Shown here: piece after piece, positions 1 to 7,315 of the stretch | Layout: every line of letters starts with the position of its first letter | How positions within the stretch are numbered: position 1 is the first letter of the stretch | Source: Syntrophorhabdus sp. | GTDB lineage: Bacteria > Desulfobacterota > BSN033 > UBA1163 | Reading direction: 5' to 3' | DNA: 21,360 bases | NCBI GenBank assembly: GCA_020724025.1 | Contig: DYHU01000028.1 | Location: forward strand, 1 to 21,360 | Notes under the pieces: model-generated | What the model was told of the DNA's origin: nothing | The model's input: the letters and a program-made list of their open reading frames with translations, nothing else | Database searches by the model: none | Made by a program: the position numbers and the translations under genes

Positions 1-747
1 GGCGCGGATGACCTCCTTTTTTTCATTGATGATGAAGTCGAGTTTAAAAGCCAACTTGGATAATCGGCCGGCGTCTAAAATATCTTCGAAGAAGTGGTTC
101 CCATCCAGTAAGTTCACCCTGCTGTTCCGGTGGCGCATCCAAGAAAAGTGGTGGTCTGCCACGGATCGGTAGGAGCAGACTCCGGGCATGATGATCTTAT
201 ATCCTCCTCCATACCCTGCGATGGGATGGGGCATGCATTCTCCAACGCCAATGATCAGATCGGCGAAGGCGACACAACGATTGATCTCGACAAGTGTTCC
301 GCGATGAGTTTTGCCGATGATGACATTGTCCGAGGCGTGGGGGTCATGGATAGAGAGACGATCCTGCAGGCGGGTGAAAGCCTCTTCCCCAACTTTGTTT
401 CTTAACTGTTCCGGCGTTGGGTTGGGGTGGGTTCCCAGGGCACAGATCCCATGGATACGATTGTCCGGGATACCGGCCCGGTTGAGGCGATTGAGAATCT
501 CAGGCAGGGCCAGATAGACGGGTGTGGGCCGCTGAAGATCATCGAAGAGCAGAACGGCTTCCATTCCAGGACGGGCCAGATCTTCAATCTTCGGAGATCC
601 GATGGGATGATCAATCGCCCGCCGGATTTCCTGAATCGGGTCGTTTACTCCTGAGATGGGAGGTTTGTCCTGATCGGAAATGACATTCCATCCTTTCGGA
701 AGGGAGAAGGTTCTCCTCTCTCCGTCGTAGTTGACAAATTGGCCCAT
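1..747 (-). CDS. LarA-like (DUF2088) nickel-dependent hydroxyacid racemase homologue, 5' part
   Basis: Reading the minus strand from ATG at 747 gives an open frame of 249 codons that runs off the left edge, so the C-terminal part is missing. It matches the N-terminal domain of the lactate racemase LarA family, whose members racemise or epimerise 2-hydroxyacids using a nickel-pincer (NPN) cofactor. Recognisable motifs are DLQRPTP (residues 70-76), ALGTH (103-107, catalytic His region), IHDP (about 133-136) and MPHPIAGYGGGYK (172-184), which carries the nickel-ligand His174. The start is supported by AGGAGG at 756-761 on the complementary strand, 7 nt from the ATG. The Lys that tethers NPN in lactate racemase, expected 16-17 residues before His174, is not there: the segment reads INRCVAFAD (Arg157/Cys158). 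It is divergent from a GntR regulator and next to a 2-oxoacid dehydrogenase, so a 2-hydroxyacid substrate is likely. Lactate specificity should not be assumed. Confidence 0.85.
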   Translation of the reverse strand, partial: MGQFVNYDGERRTFSLPKGWNVISDQDKPPISGVNDPIQEIRRAIDHPIGSPKIEDLARPGMEAVLLFDDLQRPTPVYLALPEILNRLNRAGIPDNRIHGICALGTHPNPTPEQLRNKVGEEAFTRLQDRLSIHDPHASDNVIIGKTHRGTLVEINRCVAFADLIIGVGECMPHPIAGYGGGYKIIMPGVCSYRSVADHHFSWMRHRNSRVNLLDGNHFFEDILDAGRLSKLAFKLDFIINEKKEVIRA

Positions 748-793
748 TTAATCGCCTCCTTTAGGCTAAAATCGGATATCTGCTTATGTATAA

Positions 794-822
794 ATGATAC
801 AGTGATGTTGAACAGTTGTCAA
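794..822 (-). promoter_or_regulatory. Sigma-70-type promoter of the LarA-like gene
   Basis: On the minus strand a perfect -35 TTGACA (complement of 817-822) is followed after exactly 17 nt by TATCAT (complement of 794-799, 5 of 6 matches to TATAAT). Transcription would start near 787, about 40 nt before the ATG at 747. The -35 box lies inside the predicted GntR operator, so binding there would block RNA polymerase. Confidence 0.7.
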
Positions 823-840
823 ACAAAAAAGTGTTGACAA
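816..840. promoter_or_regulatory. GntR/FCD operator in the divergent intergenic region
   Basis: TTGTCAAACAA at 816-826 fits exactly the FadR-subfamily operator pattern T-N-G-T-N3-A-C-N-A. The same 7-mer begins a wider inverted repeat, TTGTCAA (816-822), 11 nt, TTGACAA (834-840). The arms overlap the -35 boxes of both divergent promoters. The adjacent GntR protein is the obvious ligand, giving joint repression of the racemase homologue and autoregulation. Binding itself is inferred. Confidence 0.6.
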
Positions 841-863
841 ATAAAAATAAACTGGGGTACAGT
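834..863 (+). promoter_or_regulatory. Promoter of gntR and probably the downstream dehydrogenase operon
   Basis: TTGACA at 834-839 and TACAGT at 858-863 are separated by 18 nt. The predicted transcription start falls at about 869-871, on top of the gntR ATG at 871, so the transcript may be leaderless. No Shine-Dalgarno sequence precedes the ATG. The -10 sits in a short palindrome GTAC-A-GTAC (857-865). Confidence 0.5.
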
Positions 864-870
864 ACTCCTC

Positions 871-1551
871 ATGCGAAGGCTTTTAATTAAGAATCCTAAA
901 ACAATAAGAAGGAAGGTCTATGATTATCTTCGTAATAAGCTTCTAAGTGGAGAGATACCTCCTCATCAACATCTGATTGAGGCAAAGATCGCACAAGAGA
1001 TCGGGACATCACGGACTCCTGTCAGAGAGGCGCTTCATAATCTGGAACATGAAGGACTGGTCGAATCGATTCCAAGGGTGGGTTATATTGTGAAGCCCAT
1101 CAGTGAAGAGGAGGTTGAAGAGATCTGCGAGATCAGAGCTGTCATCGAAATGACGGCAGCCCGTTGGGCCATTGAGAAAGCCCATCAAAAGTTGATCGAA
1201 GACCTTGAAGAAAATATTCGTCTCTCCGAGAAGAAAATCTCGGATGGAGATCCAAGGGCTTTTGTCGAACTGGACGCACATTTTCATGAGATTATCGCAA
1301 AACATAGCCGAAGCCAGCGTCTGCTTGAATTGGCCCAAACTCTGAGGCGTCATATGTTACGATATAGAATCGAGAGCATTTATTCAGTTGACAATGTTTT
1401 AAGAGCCATTGAAGGGCACAGAGGAATCCTTGAGGCGATCAAGAAGGCGGACCCGGAAGAGGTGAATCGAGCGGTCCAATATCACCTTCAACAATCGAAA
1501 AAGGATATATTGAGATATGCCTTTAAAGAAGCTTTGGATAAGAAGAAATAA
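871..1551 (+). CDS. GntR family transcriptional regulator, FCD (FadR-type) domain
   Basis: The 226-residue protein has an N-terminal winged helix (about residues 12-75), including the typical GTSRTPVREAL recognition segment. An all-helical FCD ligand-binding domain follows. The metal-binding pattern of FCD domains can be seen: Asp135 and His139 in LDAHFHE, His183 in EGHRGI and His205 in QYHLQQ, so a metal-dependent carboxylate effector is expected. It is divergently transcribed from the LarA-like gene and lies 39 nt upstream of the five-gene oxidoreductase operon. It therefore most likely senses the pathway's hydroxy- or oxo-acid and controls both sides. The start ATG has no clear Shine-Dalgarno sequence and lies directly after the predicted -10, suggesting leaderless translation. 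The family call is firm. The effector is unknown. Confidence 0.92.
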   Translation: MRRLLIKNPKTIRRKVYDYLRNKLLSGEIPPHQHLIEAKIAQEIGTSRTPVREALHNLEHEGLVESIPRVGYIVKPISEEEVEEICEIRAVIEMTAARWAIEKAHQKLIEDLEENIRLSEKKISDGDPRAFVELDAHFHEIIAKHSRSQRLLELAQTLRRHMLRYRIESIYSVDNVLRAIEGHRGILEAIKKADPEEVNRAVQYHLQQSKKDILRYAFKEALDKKK

Positions 1552-1590
1552 AGTTTACAAAATTCTTTATCCTATCGGACCTAAAGAGCG

Positions 1591-2145
1591 ATGAAGGAGA
1601 TCCGTTTTCACGGCCGCGGGGGACAGGGGGCAGTGCTTGCCTCTGTGATCCTGGTCAGGGCGTTCACGAAAGAGAAGAGATATTCGAGCGCCATTCCCTA
1701 TTTTGGGTTTGAGAGAAGGGGGGCGCCGGTGACGGCATTTCTCAGATTCGATGATCATCCCATTCGTGAGAAGACACAGGTCTATACTCCTGATTGTGTG
1801 GTCGTGATGGACCCTACCTTGAAGCGGTCTTCTGAAATCTTCCAGGGATTGAAAGAAGGGGGAATTCTCATTCTGAGCACTCGGAAATCCAGGGAGGAGT
1901 TGGACATGCCGCCGGAAGTCGGGACATTAGGGTGTGTGGATGCGATTGGCATCTCCCTTGAGATTTTAGGTTCTCCCATCACGAACAGTTGTATGTTAGG
2001 GGCTTTTGTAGCTGTGACCGGCTGGTTGGAACTCGATTCGGTTTTGGAGAGTATCCGGGAGACATGGCCGGGTGAGATAGGGGAAAAGAACCTCAAAGCG
2101 GCAGAGACTGGTTATCGTAAAACGAAGGTGTTTCAGCTTCGTTGA
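1591..2145 (+). CDS. padE: 2-oxoacid (phenylglyoxylate-type) oxidoreductase, gamma subunit
   Basis: The 184-residue protein belongs to the gamma/catalytic-domain family of pyruvate and 2-ketoacid ferredoxin oxidoreductases. It has the characteristic glycine-rich HGRGGQGAV near residues 7-15, and YFGFERRGAPVTAFLR (about 38-53) matches the segment usually written as YGPE.RGG in relatives. In this enzyme class the gamma subunit supports CoA binding at the complex core. It is the first of five adjacent genes in the order gamma-delta-alpha-FAD-beta, the order I know for padEFGHI, whose product converts phenylglyoxylate + CoA + NAD+ to benzoyl-CoA + CO2 + NADH. The ribosome-binding site is weak (AAAGAG close to the ATG), and the 39-nt gap to gntR suggests co-transcription. 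Family membership is sure. The Pad assignment rests on operon architecture. Confidence 0.85.
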   Translation: MKEIRFHGRGGQGAVLASVILVRAFTKEKRYSSAIPYFGFERRGAPVTAFLRFDDHPIREKTQVYTPDCVVVMDPTLKRSSEIFQGLKEGGILILSTRKSREELDMPPEVGTLGCVDAIGISLEILGSPITNSCMLGAFVAVTGWLELDSVLESIRETWPGEIGEKNLKAAETGYRKTKVFQLR

Positions 2146-2190
2146 TCATCCTGCCAAAAACAAGAGAGGCGGGTGGAATTGAGGAGAGGG

Positions 2191-2451
2191 ATGGAAAAAA
2201 GGCGTTATCTCTGCCCTGTTGGAACAGAACTCTATATCGTCAAGACCGGAGAATGGCGGGCCGAGAGGCCTGTGACCGATCGGAAGAAGTGTGTAAAGTG
2301 TGCGACCTGCTGGCTCTACTGTCCCACACAGTCGATACGGGATTTTAAGACGCATCTGGGAGCGGACCTCCAGTTTTGTAAAGGATGCGGAATCTGTGCT
2401 CAAGAATGTCCCCGCCATGCCATCGCCATGGCGCTGGAAGAAGAGGAGTGA
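2191..2451 (+). CDS. padF: 2-oxoacid oxidoreductase delta subunit, 2x[4Fe-4S] ferredoxin
   Basis: An 86-residue ferredoxin-like subunit with two complete CxxCxxCxxxC motifs (Cys34/37/40/44 and Cys63/66/69/73), each followed by Pro as expected for [4Fe-4S] clusters. It would carry electrons from the thiamine-diphosphate/proximal cluster of the alpha-beta core. I chose ATG 2191 because GAGGAG (2181-2186) lies 4 nt upstream. A GTG at 2173 in the same frame would add six residues and is less well supported. The stop is 3 nt before the alpha-subunit start, which implies tight co-translation. The acidic C-terminal tail (EEEE) is unremarkable. Confidence 0.88.
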   Translation: MEKRRYLCPVGTELYIVKTGEWRAERPVTDRKKCVKCATCWLYCPTQSIRDFKTHLGADLQFCKGCGICAQECPRHAIAMALEEEE

Positions 2452-2454
2452 TGG

Positions 2455-3627
2455 ATGGAAGAGATCATGGTGGTGGATGGGAATAAGGCAGCGGCTTTTG
2501 GCGCCGTCCTTTGCAGGCCGATGATGGTGGCCGCCTATCCGATTACTCCGCAAACCCCCCTGGTCGAATATCTCTCACAATTTATCGCAGATGGCGTCTT
2601 GGACGCAGACCTTGTGGAGGTGGAGGGCGAGCATTCTGCATTAAGCGTGCTCCAGGGAGCTTCCCTGGCAGGAGGAAGGGTCTTCACAGGAACCTCGGGT
2701 CAAGGGCTTGCTTTCATGTTTGAACCTTATATCCGGACAGCGCCGCTTCGGCTTCCCATTATCATGGTTATTGCTACCCGGGATGGAATCAGCCCCCAGT
2801 GCGTCTGGGGTGGACAGCAGGATGCCATTACGGTCCGGGACGGAGGCTGGATTCAGATCTATGTCGAAAATAATCAGGAGATCCTCGACACCGTGATCAT
2901 GGCCTATAAGATAGGCGAGGATCCAGAGGTCCTGCTGCCTGTCAATGTCTGTTACGATGGTTTCTACCTCTCCCATCTGTCAGAGGCCGTGAAGATTCCA
3001 GATCAGACCCTGGTTGACCGCTTCCTTCCACCTTACCAACCAACCCATGTGAAACTCGATCCCGAAATCCCGATGGCTGTCGATCCCCTCACTCCAGGAA
3101 TTCTCTTCACACAGTATCGTCAAGGACATCTCGAAGCTCAGGAGAAGGCAAAGACCGTGATTGAGCGAGTGGATGAAGAGTTCGGCCATCTCTTCGGGAG
3201 GTCCTATGGAGGCCTTGTTGAAAATTATCGGATGGAGGATGCCGAAGTAGCCCTGGTTGCCATGGGAAGCCCCTGTGGAACAGGAAAGGTGGCAATTGAT
3301 CGGATCAGAGAGAGGGGAATCAAGGCCGGGTTGGTGAAAGTGCGTTCCCTCCGGCCCTTCCCGAAAGAGAGACTCCTCGATTCCCTAAAAGGGGTGAAGG
3401 CAATCGGAGTGATTGACAAGAATGTCTGTTTCGGCTGGGGAACAGGGGTCTTATATGTGGAGTTGAGTGCGGCCTTGCAAGGTCTCCGCATTCCCATCCT
3501 CGATTTCATCGGAGGGTTAGGGGGATCGGACATCACCTTTGACCATTTTGAATTTGCCCTGAGTCAAGTTCTCCGGGCAATGAGGGAGGAGCCTTCCCGA
3601 ACCGTCCACTGGTTTGGTTTGGATTAA
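2455..3627 (+). CDS. padG: 2-oxoacid (phenylglyoxylate-type) oxidoreductase, alpha subunit
   Basis: The 390-residue protein is a PorA-type alpha subunit carrying the pyrimidine-binding and transketolase C-terminal-like domains. YPITPQT (28-34) and EVEGEHSA (55-62, with the glutamate that activates thiamine diphosphate) are family signatures. TGTSGQGLAFM (about 78-88) and the C-terminal segment GVIDKNVCFGWG are also typical. With the beta subunit it forms the thiamine-diphosphate active site, which decarboxylates a 2-oxoacid and transfers the acyl group to CoA. AAGAGGAG lies 6 nt before the ATG. The length agrees with PorA and PadG homologues as I remember them. The exact 2-oxoacid cannot be read from the sequence. 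Confidence 0.9.
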   Translation: MEEIMVVDGNKAAAFGAVLCRPMMVAAYPITPQTPLVEYLSQFIADGVLDADLVEVEGEHSALSVLQGASLAGGRVFTGTSGQGLAFMFEPYIRTAPLRLPIIMVIATRDGISPQCVWGGQQDAITVRDGGWIQIYVENNQEILDTVIMAYKIGEDPEVLLPVNVCYDGFYLSHLSEAVKIPDQTLVDRFLPPYQPTHVKLDPEIPMAVDPLTPGILFTQYRQGHLEAQEKAKTVIERVDEEFGHLFGRSYGGLVENYRMEDAEVALVAMGSPCGTGKVAIDRIRERGIKAGLVKVRSLRPFPKERLLDSLKGVKAIGVIDKNVCFGWGTGVLYVELSAALQGLRIPILDFIGGLGGSDITFDHFEFALSQVLRAMREEPSRTVHWFGLD

Positions 3628-3635
3628 AAAGACCG

Positions 3636-4889
3636 ATGACACAGAAACGATATGTCATTGTAGGGACCGGACCTGCAGGAATGAATGCCGCAGAGGGATT
3701 GAGATTGATGGATCCTGAGTCAGGGATCTTTCTCATCGGTCAGGAACCGACCTTGCCCTATTCGCCTACCATTCTTCCCTATTTTGTTTCGGGAAAGATT
3801 AAGGAGAAGAACCTTTTCCTGTCGGATGAAAGATATTTCAAAGATCGTCATATTGATTTGATCCGGGGAAAGAGCGTTGTTTCCGTTTCCCCTCGAGAAG
3901 GAAAAGTCTTCTTAGAGGATGGGTTGTCTGTTGCCTTTGATTCCCTCATTCTTGCCCAGGGAGGAAAGCCCTTCATCCCCTCGATTCCGGGATTAAGGGA
4001 ATTGAACCCGATGGTTTTGAGAACCCTGGCCGATGCGAAGCGGGTGAGATCGAGAATCAAAAAAGGTTCAAAAGCCATCATCCTGGGCGCCGGACTGATC
4101 GGAATGCATACGGCTCAGTCTCTTGCAGAGGCAGGGCTATCGGTTCAGGTGGTGGAGTTAATGGATCAGATCCTCCCCGGCTACTTTGACCGGAGGGCGG
4201 CAGAGATGATACGGAAAGTTTACGAATCTCACCGGGTCAGGTTGATTCCCTCTGCGCAGATCGAATCCATAGCCTTTCGAAAAGGGACCTACATTGTCTC
4301 CATCGGCGGAACGAAGACCCTTGAAGCGCCTCTTCTGCTGGTTGCCACAGGGGTTGTTCCTAACATCGAATTTCTCAAGGAATCCGGCATCGAAATGGAT
4401 AAGGGCATCCTGGTGGATAGGGCGATGAGAACCAATATCCCCAATATCTTTGCGGCAGGCGATGTGGTGCAGATGGAAGGCTACTGGGGAGAGGGCAGGG
4501 TGAACCAGCCCATTCTCATCCATGCGGTTGATCAGGGAAGAATGGCGGCAGCCGGCGCCCTCGGGGAGAAGATCTCTCATGGCGGAAATATCTCGACGAA
4601 CCTCTTCCGTTTCTTCGGTCACCTCGGCCTTTCCATCGGTCTCGTCTCGCCAAATGGAGAAGACCGGTTTGAAGTGCATCGTTCCTTCCATCCATCCAAG
4701 AAGTATTATCTCAAATGGGTCTTCGAGAGGGATATCCTGACAGGCGTTATGGCCATCAACTCCCCGCTTGATCCAGGGGTTCTTCTCCAGTTGATCCGGC
4801 GCCGCATCCCCCTGCATGGTGATAAGAGAGAGTTTTTGAGAAAACCTCTGGAGGCGGGAAGAAAACTGATGTGTCAACATTGGAGGTAA
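3636..4889 (+). CDS. padH: FAD/NAD-dependent oxidoreductase subunit of the 2-oxoacid dehydrogenase (PadH-like)
   Basis: The 417-residue protein is a pyridine nucleotide-disulphide oxidoreductase-type flavoprotein without the redox-active cysteine pair of true disulphide reductases. The FAD-binding GTGPAG is at residues 10-15. The NAD-binding Rossmann motif GAGLIG is at 151-156, followed by VVELMD, whose acidic residue (Glu174) favours NAD over NADP. The second FAD contact, TNIPNIFAAGDV, is at about 266-277. It sits between the alpha and beta genes, 8 nt after alpha, and its TAA lies within the beta ribosome-binding region. The position implies it is a subunit that passes electrons from iron-sulphur clusters to NAD+, as in phenylglyoxylate:NAD+ oxidoreductase. 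CooF-associated FNOR proteins are similar and are the main alternative family label. Confidence 0.88.
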   Translation: MTQKRYVIVGTGPAGMNAAEGLRLMDPESGIFLIGQEPTLPYSPTILPYFVSGKIKEKNLFLSDERYFKDRHIDLIRGKSVVSVSPREGKVFLEDGLSVAFDSLILAQGGKPFIPSIPGLRELNPMVLRTLADAKRVRSRIKKGSKAIILGAGLIGMHTAQSLAEAGLSVQVVELMDQILPGYFDRRAAEMIRKVYESHRVRLIPSAQIESIAFRKGTYIVSIGGTKTLEAPLLLVATGVVPNIEFLKESGIEMDKGILVDRAMRTNIPNIFAAGDVVQMEGYWGEGRVNQPILIHAVDQGRMAAAGALGEKISHGGNISTNLFRFFGHLGLSIGLVSPNGEDRFEVHRSFHPSKKYYLKWVFERDILTGVMAINSPLDPGVLLQLIRRRIPLHGDKREFLRKPLEAGRKLMCQHWR

Positions 4890-4894
4890 TCCTG

Positions 4895-6208
4895 GTGGCA
4901 GTCTTTAAGCAATTGGCCATCTATCCTGAAAAATGTAATAACTGCCTCGATTGCGAAACGGCCTGCGCCCGCATCAAGACAGGGACCAAAGACCCGACCC
5001 GCTCCAGAATCCGGACGATTAAGGGCCTCAGAGAAGCTTACTATGGACCGGTCGTCTGCCTCCAATGCACTGAACCCGATTGTCTTAACATCTGTCCGTC
5101 CGGAGCCATTCATAAGAACCCAGAGACCGGAATCGTCTCCATTGATGAAGAACGGTGTGTCCGATGCCTCCTTTGCACGCTCGCCTGTCCTTACTCAGGC
5201 GTCTTATACTCGGCAAAAGATAAGAAGGTGATCAAATGCGATCTCTGTGAGGGAGAGCCGGAATGCGTGAAGGTCTGTGAGCCCGAAGCTCTCCGGTTTC
5301 TGGAACATGCGGAGACTTACAGGGAGTGGGCCTCCAAAGAAGACCTTTTCTCTCCCGGACTCTCTGCCTGCATGGGCTGCAATTCAGAGCTGATCATCCG
5401 CTTCTCCCTGCGGATACTGGGGAAGAATACGATTCTTGCCACACCGCCCGGGTGCATCCCAGGATTTGGGGCGGTGGGGTATTCCGATACGGCTGGGGCG
5501 AGAGTGCCCATCTTCCATCCCCTCCTGAGCAATACGGCAGCAATGCTGGCAGGGATTAAGCGATACTACCAGAGGATGGGCCGGGAGATAAACGTCGTTG
5601 CCTTTGCCGGGGATGGGGGGACGGCGGATGTGGGTTTCCAATCCCTATCGGGCGCCGTAGAGAGAGGGGAGAATATCCTCTATATCTGCGTGGACAACGA
5701 AGGCTATATGAACACCGGCATCCAGCGAAGCGGAACGACCCCATATGGGGCGTGGACGACAACGACTCCGGTGGGAAAGACGAGCAAGGGGAAGACACGG
5801 GAGAGCAAGAACCTGCCCATGATCATGGTGATGCACGGCGCTCCCTATGTCGCCACAGCCAGCGCCGCCTTTCTCGAAGATTATGGCCGGAAATTGAAAA
5901 AGGCGATGAAGGTTAAGGGTGGGGTGGCTTATATCCATCTCTTCTCACCCTGTCCGACCGGGTGGCGATTCCCGCCTGAAAAGACCATAGAGGTGAGCCG
6001 GTTGGCTGTCGAGACGAACTTCTTTCCTCTCTGGGAATATGAGAGGGAAACATTCCGGTTTACCCATCCGGTTAAACATTCCAAACCCGTTGAAGAATAT
6101 CTTCGGGGAATCGGGAAGTATAACCACCTGAGCAAGAAACAGGTGGGGGAGATAAAGAGGATCTCAGAAAAGCGATATGAGATGCTGAAAACCCTGATGC
6201 AAAAATAG
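4895..6208 (+). CDS. padI: 2-oxoacid oxidoreductase beta subunit fused to a four-cluster ferredoxin domain (PadI-like)
   Basis: This 437-residue protein has two parts. Residues 1-135 form a CooF/HycB-type ferredoxin with four cysteine groups (14/17/20/24, 55/58/63/67, 88/91/94/98, 115/118/124/128). Residues about 150-437 are a PorB-type thiamine-diphosphate beta subunit. That part has the proximal-cluster cysteines Cys159/Cys162 (ACMGC), Cys187 (PPGC) and Cys353 (SPCPTGW), and the thiamine/Mg motif GDGG (239-242) ending at DNEGYMNTG (267-275). I chose GTG 4895 because GGAGG (4882-4886), which overlaps the padH stop, is 8 nt upstream. An in-frame GTG at 4871 would overlap padH by 19 nt and has no such site. 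Ordinary PorB proteins are about 130 residues shorter. The extra domain would wire the active site directly to the FAD subunit. Confidence 0.9.
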   Translation: MAVFKQLAIYPEKCNNCLDCETACARIKTGTKDPTRSRIRTIKGLREAYYGPVVCLQCTEPDCLNICPSGAIHKNPETGIVSIDEERCVRCLLCTLACPYSGVLYSAKDKKVIKCDLCEGEPECVKVCEPEALRFLEHAETYREWASKEDLFSPGLSACMGCNSELIIRFSLRILGKNTILATPPGCIPGFGAVGYSDTAGARVPIFHPLLSNTAAMLAGIKRYYQRMGREINVVAFAGDGGTADVGFQSLSGAVERGENILYICVDNEGYMNTGIQRSGTTPYGAWTTTTPVGKTSKGKTRESKNLPMIMVMHGAPYVATASAAFLEDYGRKLKKAMKVKGGVAYIHLFSPCPTGWRFPPEKTIEVSRLAVETNFFPLWEYERETFRFTHPVKHSKPVEEYLRGIGKYNHLSKKQVGEIKRISEKRYEMLKTLMQK

Positions 6209-6270
6209 ATAACGGAACAATCCTGCTCCATGAGTGAAACGGAGCGGAATTTAAAAAAGGAGGGAGAGAG

Positions 6271-7275
6271 ATGATGGAGAAGAAAAGGGTTCTTGGGGTT
6301 ATGGGGTTATTGGTTCTGGCTTTTTTCTTGTTTGTATTGGGGTCGGGTTCCCAGCCTTCTCTCGCAGCGGAGAAGTCAATCACCTTGAAAGCGGTGAGCG
6401 CTTTCCCTCAGAACAACCGAATGAACGATGGATTCTGGATATTCCAGAAAAAGGTAAAAGAGAAATCGAAAGGAGGACTGGAGATCGCCTGGGGCGGCGG
6501 GCCTGAAGCGATTCCAACCTTCCAACTGGTGGAGGCGATCCGGAACGGCGTGATTGATCTTGCGTGGACCGCACATACCTTTAATGTCTCACAGCTCCCT
6601 GTAGTGGAGGGAGCCAAGCTATCAAAGTTCACGCCCTGGGATGAAAGGAAGAAGGGAATCCACGACTTTTACCAGAGCGCCTATCAGAAGAGGCTCAATG
6701 CCTTTTATCTCGGCAGAGGGACACCCGGGCTCACCTACAATCTCTATACGACCGTCCCTGTTAAGGGTATGGGTGATTTCAAAGGCATGACCATCCGGGT
6801 GACGCCGGCCTATAAAGCCTTTGTGGAGGCTCTCGGCGCCGCTCCTGTGACCACAGATCCAGGAGAAGTCTTCGGCGCGCTTCAAAGGAAGATGGTCCAG
6901 GGTTATGGCTGGCCCTCGTTAGGCATTTCGGACTTTGGCTGGGATGAAGTCACCAAGTTCGTCATTGAACCAGCCTTCTATCAGGTGGATGTGATGGCTC
7001 TTGTCCACATCCAGGCCTGGAACAAGTTACCAAAGGACTTGCAAGAAGCTTTGAACACTTCCATCCAGGAGATGGAGCGGGAGGCTTCTGAACATTTTGT
7101 AAAACTGATCAGCCAGGACCGTGAGAAGATCAAGAAGAAAGGTGTGCAGGAGGTCAGGCTCTCCGGAGAAGAGGCCGAAAGATATTTACAGACCGCTTAT
7201 GAAGCTTCCTGGAAAGAGGTGTTGAAAAAAGACGCTTCGTTAGGGGCTCAACTACGGGATCTTTTAAGCAAATAG
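6271..7275 (+). CDS. dctP: TRAP transporter substrate-binding protein 1 (DctP family)
   Basis: The 334-residue periplasmic binding protein starts with a basic, then hydrophobic, signal peptide ending near LAAEKS (residues 31-36). KGMTIRV (171-177) contains the conserved Arg176 that pairs with the substrate carboxylate in DctP proteins. GYGWPSLGISDFGW marks a subfamily shared with the binding protein at 11451. GGAGGG (6259-6264) lies 6 nt before the ATG, and a second in-frame ATG follows at 6274. It begins 62 nt after the oxidoreductase operon and is probably co-transcribed with it, so its ligand is plausibly an acid feeding that enzyme, such as an aromatic or hydroxy acid. The ligand is not known. 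Confidence 0.9.
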   Translation: MMEKKRVLGVMGLLVLAFFLFVLGSGSQPSLAAEKSITLKAVSAFPQNNRMNDGFWIFQKKVKEKSKGGLEIAWGGGPEAIPTFQLVEAIRNGVIDLAWTAHTFNVSQLPVVEGAKLSKFTPWDERKKGIHDFYQSAYQKRLNAFYLGRGTPGLTYNLYTTVPVKGMGDFKGMTIRVTPAYKAFVEALGAAPVTTDPGEVFGALQRKMVQGYGWPSLGISDFGWDEVTKFVIEPAFYQVDVMALVHIQAWNKLPKDLQEALNTSIQEMEREASEHFVKLISQDREKIKKKGVQEVRLSGEEAERYLQTAYEASWKEVLKKDASLGAQLRDLLSK

Positions 7276-7315
7276 TTCCGCTAACGTGCTGTGTCAAAAG
7301 TCCCTTTATTTTGAT

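Noticed and set aside
130..405. Plus-strand open frame of 91 codons
   Set aside because: It lies opposite the well-supported LarA-like gene, shows no family pattern and has no ribosome-binding site, so it is an antisense shadow.
4158..4880. Minus-strand open frame of 240 codons opposite the FAD subunit gene
   Set aside because: Despite its length, the encoded sequence has no recognisable motifs, while the plus strand encodes a complete flavoprotein with GxGxxG motifs.
6230..6274. 14-codon upstream ORF whose TGA overlaps the dctP1 ATG (ATGA)
   Set aside because: No ribosome-binding site precedes its ATG, and the purine-rich codons are simply the dctP1 ribosome-binding region, so coding is unlikely.
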